A DNA stretch of 64,000 bases. Source: Vibrio sp. SCSIO 43135 (GTDB taxonomy: Bacteria > Pseudomonadota > Gammaproteobacteria > Enterobacterales > Vibrionaceae). Under the pieces are notes generated by a model. It was not told the origin of the DNA, did not search any database, and saw only the letters and a program-made list of their open reading frames with translations. The number at the start of each line of letters is the position of its first letter. Positions within the stretch are counted from its first letter, which is position 1. A program made the position numbers and the translations under genes. This document shows positions 27,011 to 36,193 of the stretch, piece by piece. The DNA is taken from the NCBI RefSeq assembly GCF_023716665.1, contig NZ_CP071860.1:124001-188000 (forward strand), given 5' to 3'.

Positions 27011-28222
27011 ATGAGCATTTTTCGATTTCCACTTCTGGTGTGGCTAGGGATAGGCATTCTGGTTATTTGCCTTGGTATCAGGCAGTCATTTGGCATTTTT
27101 ATGATGCCAGTGTCGGACTTTTTTGGTACTGGCCGTGAGTTTTTTAGTTTTGCGATTGCACTACAAAACTTACTGTTTGGCGTGTTTCAACCTTTTGTTG
27201 GTATGGCTGCAGACAAATGGGGGGCGAAGCGAATCATTATTCTAGGCGCTGTTTCTTATGCGTTAGGGTTGTATCTCACTTCCATCGCAACCGAGCCAAG
27301 TATGCTGTATTTGTCGTTGGGCGTATTGGTTGGCTTAGGTTTGAGTGCGACTAGCTATGTCATCGTGCTCGGCGCTGTCGCGAAAGTTGTGCCTGCCGAG
27401 CATGCTGCTAAAGCGTTTGGTCTGACGACTGCTGCTGGATCATTCGGTATGTTTGCAATGATCCCGGGTGCTCAAACGTTAATGACTGAGTTTGGTTGGC
27501 AAGGTGCGCTGCAAGGGTTTGCGATGCTGTGTACCTTGATGGTGGCGTTTGCGCTATTTATGCGCACGGCTAAATCAAGTACTACGGAGCAAAGCAATCA
27601 TGCCGAACAATCGCAAACGCTTAAGCAAGCGTTAACTGAGGCTTTCTCACATCGTGGCTATTGGCTGATTCACATTGGCTTCTTTGTGTGCGGTTTCCAT
27701 GTCATGTTTATCGCCACCCACCTACCCAGTTACTTGGCAGATAAACATTTACCGGCCTCGAGTGCGGCAATGGCATTAGCATACGTAGGAATCTTCAATA
27801 TCTTTGGTTCCTATTTCTGGGGTGTGATGGGCGACCGTTTCAGTAAGCGACACGTGATGTCTGCGCTGTATCTGATGCGAACATTAGTCATCGGCGCGTT
27901 CGTTACTTTGCCTGTAACAGAGAGCACGGCCGCGATATTTGGTGGTGCGATTGGTTTTTGCTGGTTAGGAACCGTACCTTTGACTTCCGGTTTAGTTCGC
28001 CAAATCTTTGGTGCGAAGTATCTTTCTACTTTGTATGGCTTGGTGTTCTTTACTCACCAAGTGGGAAGCTTCTTAGGCGCGTGGGCAGGCGGTCGTATTT
28101 ACGATTACTATGGCTCTTATGAGCCAATCTGGTGGTCGACGGTAGTATTGGCCTTTGCCGCAGCTTTAATCCATTTACCTATCAACGATAAACCTGTACA
28201 ACGCTTGGCAATGGTTAATTAA
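27011..28222 (+). CDS. MFS transporter
   Basis: A 403-residue carrier with 12 predicted helices. The loop GMAADKWGAKRIIILGAV matches the family A-motif (G-x3-D-x2-G-x-[KR]). The second half repeats this with GVMGDRFSKRHVM. It resembles monocarboxylate/oxalate-type MFS proteins with LGIRQSFGIFMMPVS at helix 1. The substrate is unknown. It follows a small histidine-tailed protein, and a terminator ends the unit. Confidence 0.88.
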   Translation: MSIFRFPLLVWLGIGILVICLGIRQSFGIFMMPVSDFFGTGREFFSFAIALQNLLFGVFQPFVGMAADKWGAKRIIILGAVSYALGLYLTSIATEPSMLYLSLGVLVGLGLSATSYVIVLGAVAKVVPAEHAAKAFGLTTAAGSFGMFAMIPGAQTLMTEFGWQGALQGFAMLCTLMVAFALFMRTAKSSTTEQSNHAEQSQTLKQALTEAFSHRGYWLIHIGFFVCGFHVMFIATHLPSYLADKHLPASSAAMALAYVGIFNIFGSYFWGVMGDRFSKRHVMSALYLMRTLVIGAFVTLPVTESTAAIFGGAIGFCWLGTVPLTSGLVRQIFGAKYLSTLYGLVFFTHQVGSFLGAWAGGRIYDYYGSYEPIWWSTVVLAFAAALIHLPINDKPVQRLAMVN

Positions 28223-28253
28223 AGTGACAAGTTAAGTTGTAAAAAGTGATATC

Positions 28254-28290
28254 AAGCCCTCGTCCACTTCAGTGTTCGAGGGCTTTTTAT
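28254..28290 (+). terminator. Terminator of the MFS unit
   Basis: Stem AAGCCCTCG/CGAGGGCTT with a 14-nt loop and TTTTT. Confidence 0.8.
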
Positions 28291-28402
28291 TATGGAACTC
28301 AAACGGATAGCCATCAAAATCAATTTCGTTCAGCGTTGCGAAATTGCTCAATATCGACAATAGTGTAGGTTCAACCTAGACACAATTTGTTACAGGGCAC
28401 TT

Positions 28403-29020
28403 ATGGCAAATAAAAAAGTGTTGGTGCTGTACGCGCACCCTTCACAGCATCGCTCGGAAGTGAACAAATCCTTGTTCAACGCGGCGCAATCCATCGACAA
28501 TGTCACCACAGTGGATCTCTACGCTGAATATCCTACTTTCAACATCAATATCGACCGCGAACAACAACGCTTGGTTGACCATGATGTCATCATTTTTCAG
28601 TTCCCACTTTACTGGTATTCGACCCCGGCGATTCTCAAAGAGTGGCAGGATTTGGTATTGGAATACGGTTTTGCGTATGGCACCGATGGAAATGCTCTCG
28701 AAGGCAAAGTTTTCTTCTGTTCGGCAACCGCTGGTGGCAAAGAGGAAGCGTATCAATCGAAAGGCTATAACCATTTCACCATTCGAGAGTTGCTGCATCC
28801 ATTAGAGCAAACGGCATCGTTAACGGGTATGCGTTACCTTGCACCTTTCGCCTTGTTTGGTTCTCGTACCGCGCTAGAAGAAAACCGAATCGGCGAGCAT
28901 GTTGAAAAGTGGGGGCAGCTACTTACGGCATTAGTGGAAGACAGAGTCGATCTTAAAAAAGCCAGTAAAGTTGAAAAGCTGACACATTACTTGGATGAAC
29001 TGATTTCAGGGAGAGAATGA
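28403..29020 (+). CDS. NAD(P)H-dependent flavin oxidoreductase, KefG-like ancillary protein
   Basis: A 205-residue flavodoxin-like protein of the KefF/KefG/NQO family. It has the FMN phosphate loop (LYAHPSQHRSEVNKSLF), and IIFQFPLYWYSTPAILKEW, typical of these quinone reductases. It overlaps the start of the KefB-type antiporter by 4 bp (ATGA), as kefG does with kefB in E. coli. It should bind to the antiporter at the inner membrane and be needed for its full activity. The symbol kefG is likely but not certain. Confidence 0.88.
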   Translation: MANKKVLVLYAHPSQHRSEVNKSLFNAAQSIDNVTTVDLYAEYPTFNINIDREQQRLVDHDVIIFQFPLYWYSTPAILKEWQDLVLEYGFAYGTDGNALEGKVFFCSATAGGKEEAYQSKGYNHFTIRELLHPLEQTASLTGMRYLAPFALFGSRTALEENRIGEHVEKWGQLLTALVEDRVDLKKASKVEKLTHYLDELISGRE

Positions 29021-30960
29021 TGACAGGTGTATTTCTACAAGCCTTTATCTACCTTGTGGCGGCTGTTATAGCGGTGCCGATCGCTAAGCGGCTTGGATTG
29101 GGTTCTGTACTAGGGTATTTGATCGCTGGGGTGGTGATTGGCCCAATCATTGGCTTAGTCGGGGAAGAAACGACAACTATTCAGCACTTTGCCGAGTTCG
29201 GTGTAGTGATGATGCTCTTTTTGGTTGGTTTGGAACTCGAACCTAAAATGCTGTGGGCGATGCGAAATCGTCTAATGGGACTCGGGGGAATTCAAGTCGC
29301 TGGGACCACTGCTGCTGTTATGGCTATTGGTTTGGCATTTGGTTTAGTGTGGAATTTAGCGCTGACCATTGGCCTCATCTTTGCGCTGTCATCTACGGCT
29401 ATCGTACTGCAGACCTTTAATGAAAAAGGACTGAGCAAAACTGAAGGGGGGAAAAATGCTTTTTCGGTCTTGCTGTTCCAAGATATCGCAGTGATCCCAA
29501 TGCTGGCATTCATACCATTACTAGCAATGCCGGAACTGATTGAACAAGCTCAATCTGCTGCAGCAAGTGCCGCGGATCATCATGAAGAATTGAGCTTAGT
29601 AGCAGGGCTTCCTGGTTGGGCTTATGGCTTAGTGATTATTGCATCGATTGCTATTGTCGTTGTAGGTGGACACTACCTAAGCCGCCCATTGTTCCGTTTT
29701 GTTGCGAGCTCTGGTTTGCGTGAAATCTTCACAGCCACAGCACTGATGCTAGTGGTTGGTATTGCGGCGCTAATGAGCCTAGTTGGGCTTTCTCCCGCAC
29801 TCGGCACGTTCTTAGCTGGTGTGGTGCTCGCAAACAGTGAATTTAGGCATGAGCTTGAGTCGAATATCGATCCGTTCAAAGGTCTACTGCTCGGCTTGTT
29901 CTTCATTACCGTGGGGGCAGGCATCAATTTCTCAATTCTGTTCGGCGAGTTCTTCTTAATTATCGGCCTAACCATAGGCGTGATGCTGTTGAAAGGCTTG
30001 GTGCTATACCTATTGGGAATGGCATTCAAAATCAAAGGTAGCGATCGTTGGTTGTTTGCGTTGAGCCTAGCGCAAGCCGGTGAATTTGGTTTTGTACTGT
30101 TGAGCTTTACCGTACAGAACCATGTACTACCTGTAGACATCGCACAAACCTTATCGCTGGTGGTTGCGTTATCGATGTTCCTCACCCCAGGCCTATTTAT
30201 CTTGTTTGATAAGGTGATTTTGCCTCGATTTGAGGAAACCTCTAACGATAGAGAGACTGACGTCATTGATGAACAAGGCTCTGTGATCATTGTGGGCATC
30301 GGCCGATTCGGCCAAATCGTCAATCGCTTGCTGGTATCGAACGGGATAAAAACGGTGGTATTGGATCATCAAGCCAATCAGGTTGATGTGGTGCGTCGAG
30401 TCGGTACCCAAGCCTACTTCGGTGACGCGACGCGGCCAGATCTGCTGCACACGGCTGGTATCGAGCATGCCAAAGCGATTGTCATCGCACTTGATAACAA
30501 AGAAAGCAGCGTTGAGTTGGTGAAGTACGTGAAACATACCTACCCGAACGTGAGTGTGATAGCGCGAGCATTCGACCGTGGTCATGGTTATCTATTACGC
30601 CAAGCGGGCGCCGATATAATTGAATCTGAAACCTACCATTCATCGTTGGAGATTGGGGGGCATGCCATGAAAGTCATGGGGTTACACCCTTTCTATGTAG
30701 AACAGCAGAAATCGACCTATAAACGTGTTGAAGAGAAGAAATCAGACTTGCTTTATGCGGCTTGGGAAGATGATGCAGAAGGGGAGCGTTTCGATAATAA
30801 TTATCGCCAACTCTTTATTCATCTTGAGCAACATATGGCCGAGCAGATGAGTAAAGACCGCAGCGATAAGCACGCGCTTTCTGAGCGTGGTTGGACGCCG
30901 CCGCCGAAAGGCTATGCCGACGACTTCGATGAAGAGAACGTACAACCTATATCGAAATAA
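29017..30960 (+). CDS. kefB: Glutathione-regulated potassium/proton antiporter (KefB/KefC type, CPA2)
   Basis: A 647-residue protein. The N-terminal Na+/H+-exchanger membrane domain (about 1-385, 12-13 helices) has FQDIAVIPMLAF, and a C-terminal RCK_N domain (about 420-540) begins with the nucleotide-binding GIGRFGQIVNRLL. In E. coli such antiporters are held shut by glutathione and opened by glutathione adducts, expelling potassium and acidifying the cytoplasm to protect against electrophiles. Pairing with a KefG-like gene favours KefB over KefC. The last 40 residues are charged. Confidence 0.9.
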   Translation: MMTGVFLQAFIYLVAAVIAVPIAKRLGLGSVLGYLIAGVVIGPIIGLVGEETTTIQHFAEFGVVMMLFLVGLELEPKMLWAMRNRLMGLGGIQVAGTTAAVMAIGLAFGLVWNLALTIGLIFALSSTAIVLQTFNEKGLSKTEGGKNAFSVLLFQDIAVIPMLAFIPLLAMPELIEQAQSAAASAADHHEELSLVAGLPGWAYGLVIIASIAIVVVGGHYLSRPLFRFVASSGLREIFTATALMLVVGIAALMSLVGLSPALGTFLAGVVLANSEFRHELESNIDPFKGLLLGLFFITVGAGINFSILFGEFFLIIGLTIGVMLLKGLVLYLLGMAFKIKGSDRWLFALSLAQAGEFGFVLLSFTVQNHVLPVDIAQTLSLVVALSMFLTPGLFILFDKVILPRFEETSNDRETDVIDEQGSVIIVGIGRFGQIVNRLLVSNGIKTVVLDHQANQVDVVRRVGTQAYFGDATRPDLLHTAGIEHAKAIVIALDNKESSVELVKYVKHTYPNVSVIARAFDRGHGYLLRQAGADIIESETYHSSLEIGGHAMKVMGLHPFYVEQQKSTYKRVEEKKSDLLYAAWEDDAEGERFDNNYRQLFIHLEQHMAEQMSKDRSDKHALSERGWTPPPKGYADDFDEENVQPISK

Positions 30961-31001
30961 GCGGAGAAAGTTATCCTCGAATGAGCGCGAGGTCTAAGTA
31001 G

Positions 31002-31030
31002 AACGGTGGGTGATTGCCCGCCGTTTTTTC
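31002..31030 (+). terminator. Terminator of the kef operon
   Basis: Stem AACGGTGGG/CCCGCCGTT (one G-T pair) with a 6-nt loop and a TTTTTT run. Confidence 0.82.
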
Positions 31031-31040
31031 TTTAGATAAC

Positions 31041-31308
31041 TAGGGTCTGTTGATCTTTCGCGGTTAAATTTTGTTCGAGATAAAATCGTTTTAGGCTAGG
31101 CGGAGACTGTGTAGCCTAGTCATTCTAAGCAAATAGTCTTCAACAAAGCATAAAACGATTTTAACCGAACCCTTCGGGCAGCCTTTGTGGTTCATTTCTA
31201 CTGCGTTATCGGCTTCTCATGTAGGCTAGCTACACATCAAAGCCTCTGTCTTGTATAAATTTCCTACAAAGTGCTGCAAAAATCAGCTCGAAAGGTCAAC
31301 AGACCCTA
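31041..31308. mobile_element. MITE-like element with 20-bp terminal inverted repeats
   Basis: A 268-bp non-coding element. Left end TAGGGTCTGTTGATCTTTCG (31041-31060); the right end is its inverted copy (31289-31308) with one mismatch. TA at each end suggests a TA target duplication. Inside, TAAAATCGTTTTA (31081-31093) and its exact complement (31151-31163) make a second, nested inverted repeat. No transposase is encoded. It differs in sequence from the element at 1167-1433, so two MITE families are present. Confidence 0.78.
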
Positions 31309-31401
31309 TAGTTTAATCATGTTAAATAATTGTATTTTCTTTTTATTTTAATGCTCTATGATGGCCTAAGTTCTTTCGCATTTTGAATAAAAGGTTTCCA
31401 A

Positions 31402-32139
31402 TTGTCTGAATGGTTTACCACACCAGCATTGATCGCCATGCTGCTGATATTTGTTGGCTCGTTTGTGCAAACTGCCATTGGTTTTGGACTGGCAATTGTC
31501 GCTGCGCCTTTATTGTTCTTGATATCTCCTGATTACGTACCTGCTCCCATTTGCTTGGTCGCTCTGTTTATTTCTGTTCTCAATGCTCTAAAGCACCGCG
31601 CGAATGTATCCATAGGCGGATTAAAAATGGCGCTTATCGGCCGCATACCGGGCTCTATAGCTGGTGGTGTACTGCTTGTAATGGTGTCTACCGAGATGTT
31701 GGCTCTTTGGCTTGGGCTCCTAGTGCTATTTGCTGTCGGGGTAAGCCTGTTGCCTTTTAGGATTGAGCCTACCCCTGCACGCATGGGCGTCGCGGGCTTT
31801 TTCTCTGGCTTTTTTGGTACTAGTTCTGCTATCGGTGGCCCACCAATGGCTTTGTTGCTTCAACATCAAGATGCAAATCAACTAAGAGGCAATTTATCTG
31901 CTTTTTTCGTATTCAGCTCAATCATTTCATTGGTTATTCAGATGCCCGCTGGTTTTCTAAACTGGCACCATGTCTGGATTACCACACCTTTGATTCCAGC
32001 TTCGTGGCTTGGCTACAAGCTCGCTATGCTAACCACTCAATCTCTGCCAAAAGAAAAGATCCGTATAGGGGCATTACTACTATGCAGCGTGAGCGGCTTG
32101 ACGGCGGTATGGCAAGGGGCTGCGCAATTTTTTGGCTAG
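31402..32139 (+). CDS. TauE/SafE family sulfite/organic anion exporter
   Basis: A 245-residue membrane protein with about 8 helices. The family motifs are the first helix pattern (GSFVQTAIGFGLAIVAAPLLF) and its repeat near the middle (GVAGFFSGFFGTSSAIGGPPMALL). Family members export sulfite, sulfoacetate or related anions; the substrate here is unknown. It begins with TTG at 31402, preceded by AAAGG; the next ATG is about 12 codons inside the first helix. A MITE-like element lies just upstream and could affect its promoter. Confidence 0.88.
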   Translation: MSEWFTTPALIAMLLIFVGSFVQTAIGFGLAIVAAPLLFLISPDYVPAPICLVALFISVLNALKHRANVSIGGLKMALIGRIPGSIAGGVLLVMVSTEMLALWLGLLVLFAVGVSLLPFRIEPTPARMGVAGFFSGFFGTSSAIGGPPMALLLQHQDANQLRGNLSAFFVFSSIISLVIQMPAGFLNWHHVWITTPLIPASWLGYKLAMLTTQSLPKEKIRIGALLLCSVSGLTAVWQGAAQFFG

Positions 32140-32227
32140 TTCATCTCACTAGAGTTGCAGCCACGTTTAGGATGTTGGGCCAGTGTATACGGATTGAGTT
32201 TGGTTCATCTTGAGTTAAGGAAAGATA

Positions 32228-32524
32228 ATGATAATGGAAGTGGCTATCTTGGATGTAAAACCATCTCAAGAAGAACAGTTTGAACGCGCTTTTGCAAAGG
32301 CGCAGGCAATAATTTCAAGCATGAAAGGTTACGTTAACCATCAGTTACAGCGCTGTGTTGAACAGCCAAATCGCTATATATTGTTGGTCAATTGGGAAAC
32401 GTTAGAAGACCATACCGAAGGTTTTCGAGGCTCAAAACCTTACCAAGAGTGGAAGGAATTATTGCATCATTTTTATGACCCATTTCCAACGGTCGAGCAC
32501 TATACTCAGGTAGAACTGGGCTAA
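32228..32524 (+). CDS. Antibiotic biosynthesis monooxygenase (ABM) domain protein
   Basis: A 98-residue ferredoxin-like alpha/beta protein of the ABM superfamily, probably a dimer. Visible features are a first strand MEVAILDVKPSQEEQFERAF, a central YVNHQLQRCVEQPNRYILLVNWETLEDH and the C-terminal FYDPFPTVEHY. Known relatives include heme-degrading and quinone-oxidising monooxygenases and unassigned stress proteins. No catalytic role can be chosen. The ribosome site is AAGGA just before the ATG. Confidence 0.85.
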   Translation: MIMEVAILDVKPSQEEQFERAFAKAQAIISSMKGYVNHQLQRCVEQPNRYILLVNWETLEDHTEGFRGSKPYQEWKELLHHFYDPFPTVEHYTQVELG

Positions 32525-32565
32525 GCGTTTCAGCCGATGGTGAATGGGTTAAAACAGGAGTAACC

Positions 32566-32997
32566 ATGCGCACGATTGGTAATATTATTTGGTTTTTGTT
32601 TGGCGGCGTCTTTATGGGGCTGATGTGGTGGTTCTTCGGACTATTAGCTTTCATTAGCATCATCGGTATCCCGTGGGGAAGAGCGTGCTTTGTGATGGGG
32701 AACTTCTCCTTCTTCCCGTTTGGGCAAGAGGCCGTATCGCGCGATGAACTGACAAAAGAGATGGACATAGGCACCAGTCCATTTGGGTTAGTCGGTAACG
32801 TAGTGTGGTTTGTCTTTGCGGGCCTGTGGTTGGCAATTGGTCATATTCTTTCTGCCGTTGCGTGTTTTATTACCATCATTGGTATTCCATTTGCGCTGCA
32901 GCATTTGAAACTCGCGGTTATCTCGTTGGCGCCAATCGGCAAGACCATAGTGTCAAAAGAAGAAGCGGCGATGGCTAGGTATTCTTCGCTGCGTTAA
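32566..32997 (+). CDS. yccF: YccF domain-containing inner-membrane protein
   Basis: A 143-residue membrane protein with two copies of the YccF domain, each with two helices: IIWFLFGGVFMGLMWWFFG...IIGIPWGRACF and VVWFVFAGLWLAIGH...IIGIPFALQHLKLA. Length and pattern match E. coli YccF (148 residues). Function is unknown. It has an independent ribosome site (CAGGAG) and a strong terminator follows. Confidence 0.9.
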   Translation: MRTIGNIIWFLFGGVFMGLMWWFFGLLAFISIIGIPWGRACFVMGNFSFFPFGQEAVSRDELTKEMDIGTSPFGLVGNVVWFVFAGLWLAIGHILSAVACFITIIGIPFALQHLKLAVISLAPIGKTIVSKEEAAMARYSSLR

Positions 32998-33026
32998 CTA
33001 CCGGGAAAAATTTACTCTGAAAGCGA

Positions 33027-33056
33027 AAGCACTGGTTTCGACCAGTGCTTTTTTAT
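33027..33056 (+). terminator. Terminator of yccF
   Basis: Stem AAGCACTGGT/ACCAGTGCTT with a TTCG tetraloop and TTTTTT. Confidence 0.9.
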
Positions 33057-33123
33057 TGCTTCTGACATTTGATAGGTTATCTATGTTTTAATAATTACTA
33101 TCAATTTGGACAGAGTGACCAAA

Positions 33124-35292
33124 ATGGACATTGAGACCAATCAGAAAATGGATAAGAACCGACTATTACTTTGGCTTGCCAGCCTCGCGTTTGTCGCTAT
33201 CGTCGCCGTATTGGGTACAGTTGGTTGGCAAAATCACCAAGATAGTATGGCTGCTAACCAACGCATCAAAGCGGAATCTGCACTTCTTAACATTCAGTCT
33301 GGCGATATTGGCCAAGGCGTGCTTGCACTCAGTGACATTGTTGATGCTCAAGCCGCTGATCTTGAGCCGTTCGAGACCGTGTTTCAGTACTGGTTGCCGC
33401 GCTTGGTTGATAGGCAAGAGGGTTTGCGAGGGTTAGAACCTAATATTATCTATCGCGATCAAGAGCGCTATTTCTATATGACAGAGCAAGCAAGCTTAGT
33501 CCCTCTTTCGATCGAGCATGTTCTAGCTTATGTCCATAATGATTCCGCCACGGAGTTGTACATATTGAGTACATCAGGCTCAAACAGCTGGCAAATGTCC
33601 ATTTACAGTACCGAGAATGGCGAGGTATTAGCGCAATATCCGGTGGATGGCTTCGCCCGTTTTGGCCAGTCGCTGATATCCATTGAAGGCTCGGACCATG
33701 TATTGCTGTCTGCTTACCCTGAAAACAACGCTATTGAAGTGGGGAGAGCTAGCTTATTTGCCGTTGAGCAATCTGGGCTTAAGCCAATCTTTACCGAGCA
33801 AAACGGCAATGATAAAGCCATGTATGTATCGGAGTATTGCGACAGTGTATTGGTCGAGACTTCTAAAGGTGCTCAGGTTCACTACTTTAATGACGACTAT
33901 CTTCAACAAGAACAAGCTGCGGTTGAAACACTTGATTTCTTTGATATGACCACTTCGGAAAAGCTGACCGAAGAAAGGCTTCGCCGTGACCTTTCTGCTC
34001 AGATCGATCAGCAGGGTAAGATCTTAGTTAAGGAACAACAAGGCTTTACGCTATACAACGGTAAAGCAGAGCGCGCAGGCACATGGACGCTCGATGACTT
34101 GAGTAATTGGTGTTACTCCGAGCAAGATGTCGAGTCGTTGAGTTTCCCGCTCACTCAACCAGAATCGGCGCTGTGGGGGATGCACCCATATCAAGTCGAT
34201 TTGCCTGAAATTGCTTCGTTTGACCCTGAAAATACGCCGGTTTATGAACTGACAGATAGCTCTAAGAGTGCCGGTATCGATGTGTCGGAATGGGGTGATA
34301 AAGTCTATCGCCGAGTCGTGGAAGCGCTGCGTTATGATTTAGCGAATGATTCACCATGGAAAGAACATGTGGAGCGATTAGCTGAATCACAAACCCTAGC
34401 TTTTTATCAGGCTGAAAAAGGTGTTTTGATGAAGGGCATGTCAGAGAAAGGCGATATATGGCTTGAAAATACCTTCTGCTTGCTCGATACCGATGGTTTG
34501 ATCATCAAACGCTGTACTACGGAAAAAACAGCATCTGCATGGGGAGGTAACGAGTTTTTGTCCAGCTCGGGGCGTTACCTAGTGAGCATTGAAAGTGGGT
34601 CCGATGGCGATGTAGTTAACTTGTTGAATACAAGAACACTCGACACACTTTCAACGAAAGAAAACTTACCGATGTACCTGACTTCTTCGGCCTCAGTTGG
34701 GCTCAGTGATGAAGAAACCCAATTGGAAGTCTTCGATGAAGAACACTTGGATGTTTATCGAAAGGTGGCGAATCGATTAGAGCTGCGCAGTCGAATTTCA
34801 CTCGACCTATTTTATACCGATTACGAGGTGGACGACTTTAGTGAAGGCTTTAAAAACCGTCCGAAATCGGTCGTATTTGTTGGAGAAGATAAGCTGCTTT
34901 ACCGATATAGCGACGACGATATTCGCTTGAAAGACATCGAGTCAGGCACCATCTTGTGGCAGAGCAACGTCGGAGAATTGGCGTACTCAGAAGAACCGTT
35001 TTATTTTGAAGTCGAGCCAACCACAGACGTATTTGCACTGTATACCAGTGAAGGTGCTCAATTGTTTCAATTGGGTACAGGATACCCGCTGAGTGAGTTT
35101 GTTTATTATCTTGATTTGGAAGATCAGCTGGCAGTGATGTCGGATATTGTTGGTTATGTGCCTCTCGAAGTCTTCTTCGACCAAGAGCACCGGTTAAATC
35201 TACGTTGGGGTAATACCCACTTTTACCGCCTTGCACCATCTGGGTTTGAGTATGGTCAAAGTATTCTAAAGCAAGCTCGGAAAGGTCAGTGA
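33124..35292 (+). CDS. Large membrane-anchored protein of unknown function
   Basis: A 722-residue protein that I do not recognise. It has one N-terminal membrane segment (about 13-33: LLLWLASLAFVAIVAVLGTVGW) and then about 690 acidic residues with recurrent short strands, for example SSTGSNSWQMSIYSTENG and YRYSDDDIRLKDIESGTILW. These resemble the blades of WD40/PQQ-type beta-propellers. It has only a few cysteines, which could pair in the periplasm. The ATG at 33124 is preferred to a TTG at 33106. A possible envelope-facing propeller or binding protein; no enzyme motif is visible. Confidence 0.7.
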   Translation: MDIETNQKMDKNRLLLWLASLAFVAIVAVLGTVGWQNHQDSMAANQRIKAESALLNIQSGDIGQGVLALSDIVDAQAADLEPFETVFQYWLPRLVDRQEGLRGLEPNIIYRDQERYFYMTEQASLVPLSIEHVLAYVHNDSATELYILSTSGSNSWQMSIYSTENGEVLAQYPVDGFARFGQSLISIEGSDHVLLSAYPENNAIEVGRASLFAVEQSGLKPIFTEQNGNDKAMYVSEYCDSVLVETSKGAQVHYFNDDYLQQEQAAVETLDFFDMTTSEKLTEERLRRDLSAQIDQQGKILVKEQQGFTLYNGKAERAGTWTLDDLSNWCYSEQDVESLSFPLTQPESALWGMHPYQVDLPEIASFDPENTPVYELTDSSKSAGIDVSEWGDKVYRRVVEALRYDLANDSPWKEHVERLAESQTLAFYQAEKGVLMKGMSEKGDIWLENTFCLLDTDGLIIKRCTTEKTASAWGGNEFLSSSGRYLVSIESGSDGDVVNLLNTRTLDTLSTKENLPMYLTSSASVGLSDEETQLEVFDEEHLDVYRKVANRLELRSRISLDLFYTDYEVDDFSEGFKNRPKSVVFVGEDKLLYRYSDDDIRLKDIESGTILWQSNVGELAYSEEPFYFEVEPTTDVFALYTSEGAQLFQLGTGYPLSEFVYYLDLEDQLAVMSDIVGYVPLEVFFDQEHRLNLRWGNTHFYRLAPSGFEYGQSILKQARKGQ

Positions 35293-35312
35293 GCTACTCT
35301 CTGCAACGGATG

Positions 35313-35343
35313 TAAAAATTCCCCAGCCTAATTGGGGCTGGGG
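35313..35343 (-). terminator. Terminator of the outer-membrane-like gene
   Basis: Stem CCCCAGCC/GGCTGGGG with a 7-nt loop. The T run (AATTTTTA) is on the minus strand, so it mainly serves the gene at 35383-35931. Confidence 0.75.
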
Positions 35344-35382
35344 TGAGTTACCCAATCGCACTCAGGTAAAAGGAAAAGACGG

Positions 35383-35931
35383 TTAGAAGCTCCAGCCCAC
35401 TCTAGTAATTAGATGGGTTATTTGACCGCTTTCTGAATCGACAAGATTGGTTTCTGCGCCAATGGTCAGCAGCAATCCATTCCCACCGAAATCAAAGTTA
35501 TGCATGTAACCTGCGCCGAGCGATAAAGCGCGGTCGTTGTGTTTTGTGCCTGTATAATCGGTAGAACGGTAGTCGGCTAATCCACCGAGTACATATAACT
35601 TAGACGCCTCATTGATGCCGAAGTTTGCTCCAGCAGTGTAAGTTGTTAGCTTTGGAGTTCTGCTGGTTCTATAACCCTGGAACTCTGTGTTTTGAACGCT
35701 TGCCATCGGTTTCCATGTCCCTTGTGGTGCGAGCTCTCCTGCACTGAAACCGATGTTTCTTCTCATGTCTGTATCAAACGTCGTTGCGAGTGAAAAACCT
35801 AGCGCTGCAAAGTATTGAGCTTCTTTTGTGTCCGATGTGTTTGAGCTGTCTGCAAAAGTAAAGCTGCTCACAGAAAGCAGAACTAAGGCGCACAGGGCGG
35901 TAAATAGGTTGATGGTTTTCTTCATATTCAT
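35383..35931 (-). CDS. Small outer-membrane beta-barrel-like protein
   Basis: A 182-residue exported protein. A signal peptide (about 1-27, ending TFA) is followed by amphipathic strands separated by turns (YFAALGFSLATTF, TTYTAGANFGI, SKLYVLGGLADY, RALSLGAGYMHNF, LLLTIGAE). The chain ends in aromatic Phe (TRVGWSF), the usual barrel-assembly signal. It is like small 8-strand barrels (OmpA/OmpW size), but no exact family is certain. Two start ATGs (35931 and 35925) are equivalent. Confidence 0.75.
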   Translation of the reverse strand: MNMKKTINLFTALCALVLLSVSSFTFADSSNTSDTKEAQYFAALGFSLATTFDTDMRRNIGFSAGELAPQGTWKPMASVQNTEFQGYRTSRTPKLTTYTAGANFGINEASKLYVLGGLADYRSTDYTGTKHNDRALSLGAGYMHNFDFGGNGLLLTIGAETNLVDSESGQITHLITRVGWSF

Positions 35932-36015
35932 CTAGGAATCTCGTTGAGCCCTTGTCGTATTCTTAATCTCAGCCAATTCCTTCTTCGCATAACGTTTATT
36001 GAAGAAGTGCAAGAA

Positions 36016-36041
36016 GAGCCAGCCAATAACTTGGCCGGCTC
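36016..36041 (-). terminator. Possible terminator of the LysR gene
   Basis: An 11-bp imperfect stem GAGCCAGCCAA/TTGGCCGGCTC with a 4-nt loop, 150 bp beyond the LysR stop codon on the minus strand. The T run is weak. Confidence 0.4.
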
Positions 36042-36193
36042 TCTTGCTGATTGGCTTGTATCATTATCATCGTCTAGGTATTAGCCGATGCAGAAAGTAT
36101 AAGGAATTGGGCCTTTTGCTCGCCAATGAATATCGGTGATAGCGGACTTAACGTTTAGTTATATCTGAACAGGCAGAACGCCTGATAGTGTGG

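Noticed and set aside
28442..28798. 118-codon open frame antisense to the KefG-like gene
   Set aside because: The KefG-like frame has clear family motifs; the antisense frame has none.
29673..30323. 216-codon open frame antisense to kefB
   Set aside because: Complement of a strongly coding, conserved membrane domain; composition is that of an antisense shadow.
34850..35239. 129-codon open frame antisense to the large anchored protein gene
   Set aside because: No ribosome site and no recognisable sequence; a by-product of the opposite strand.
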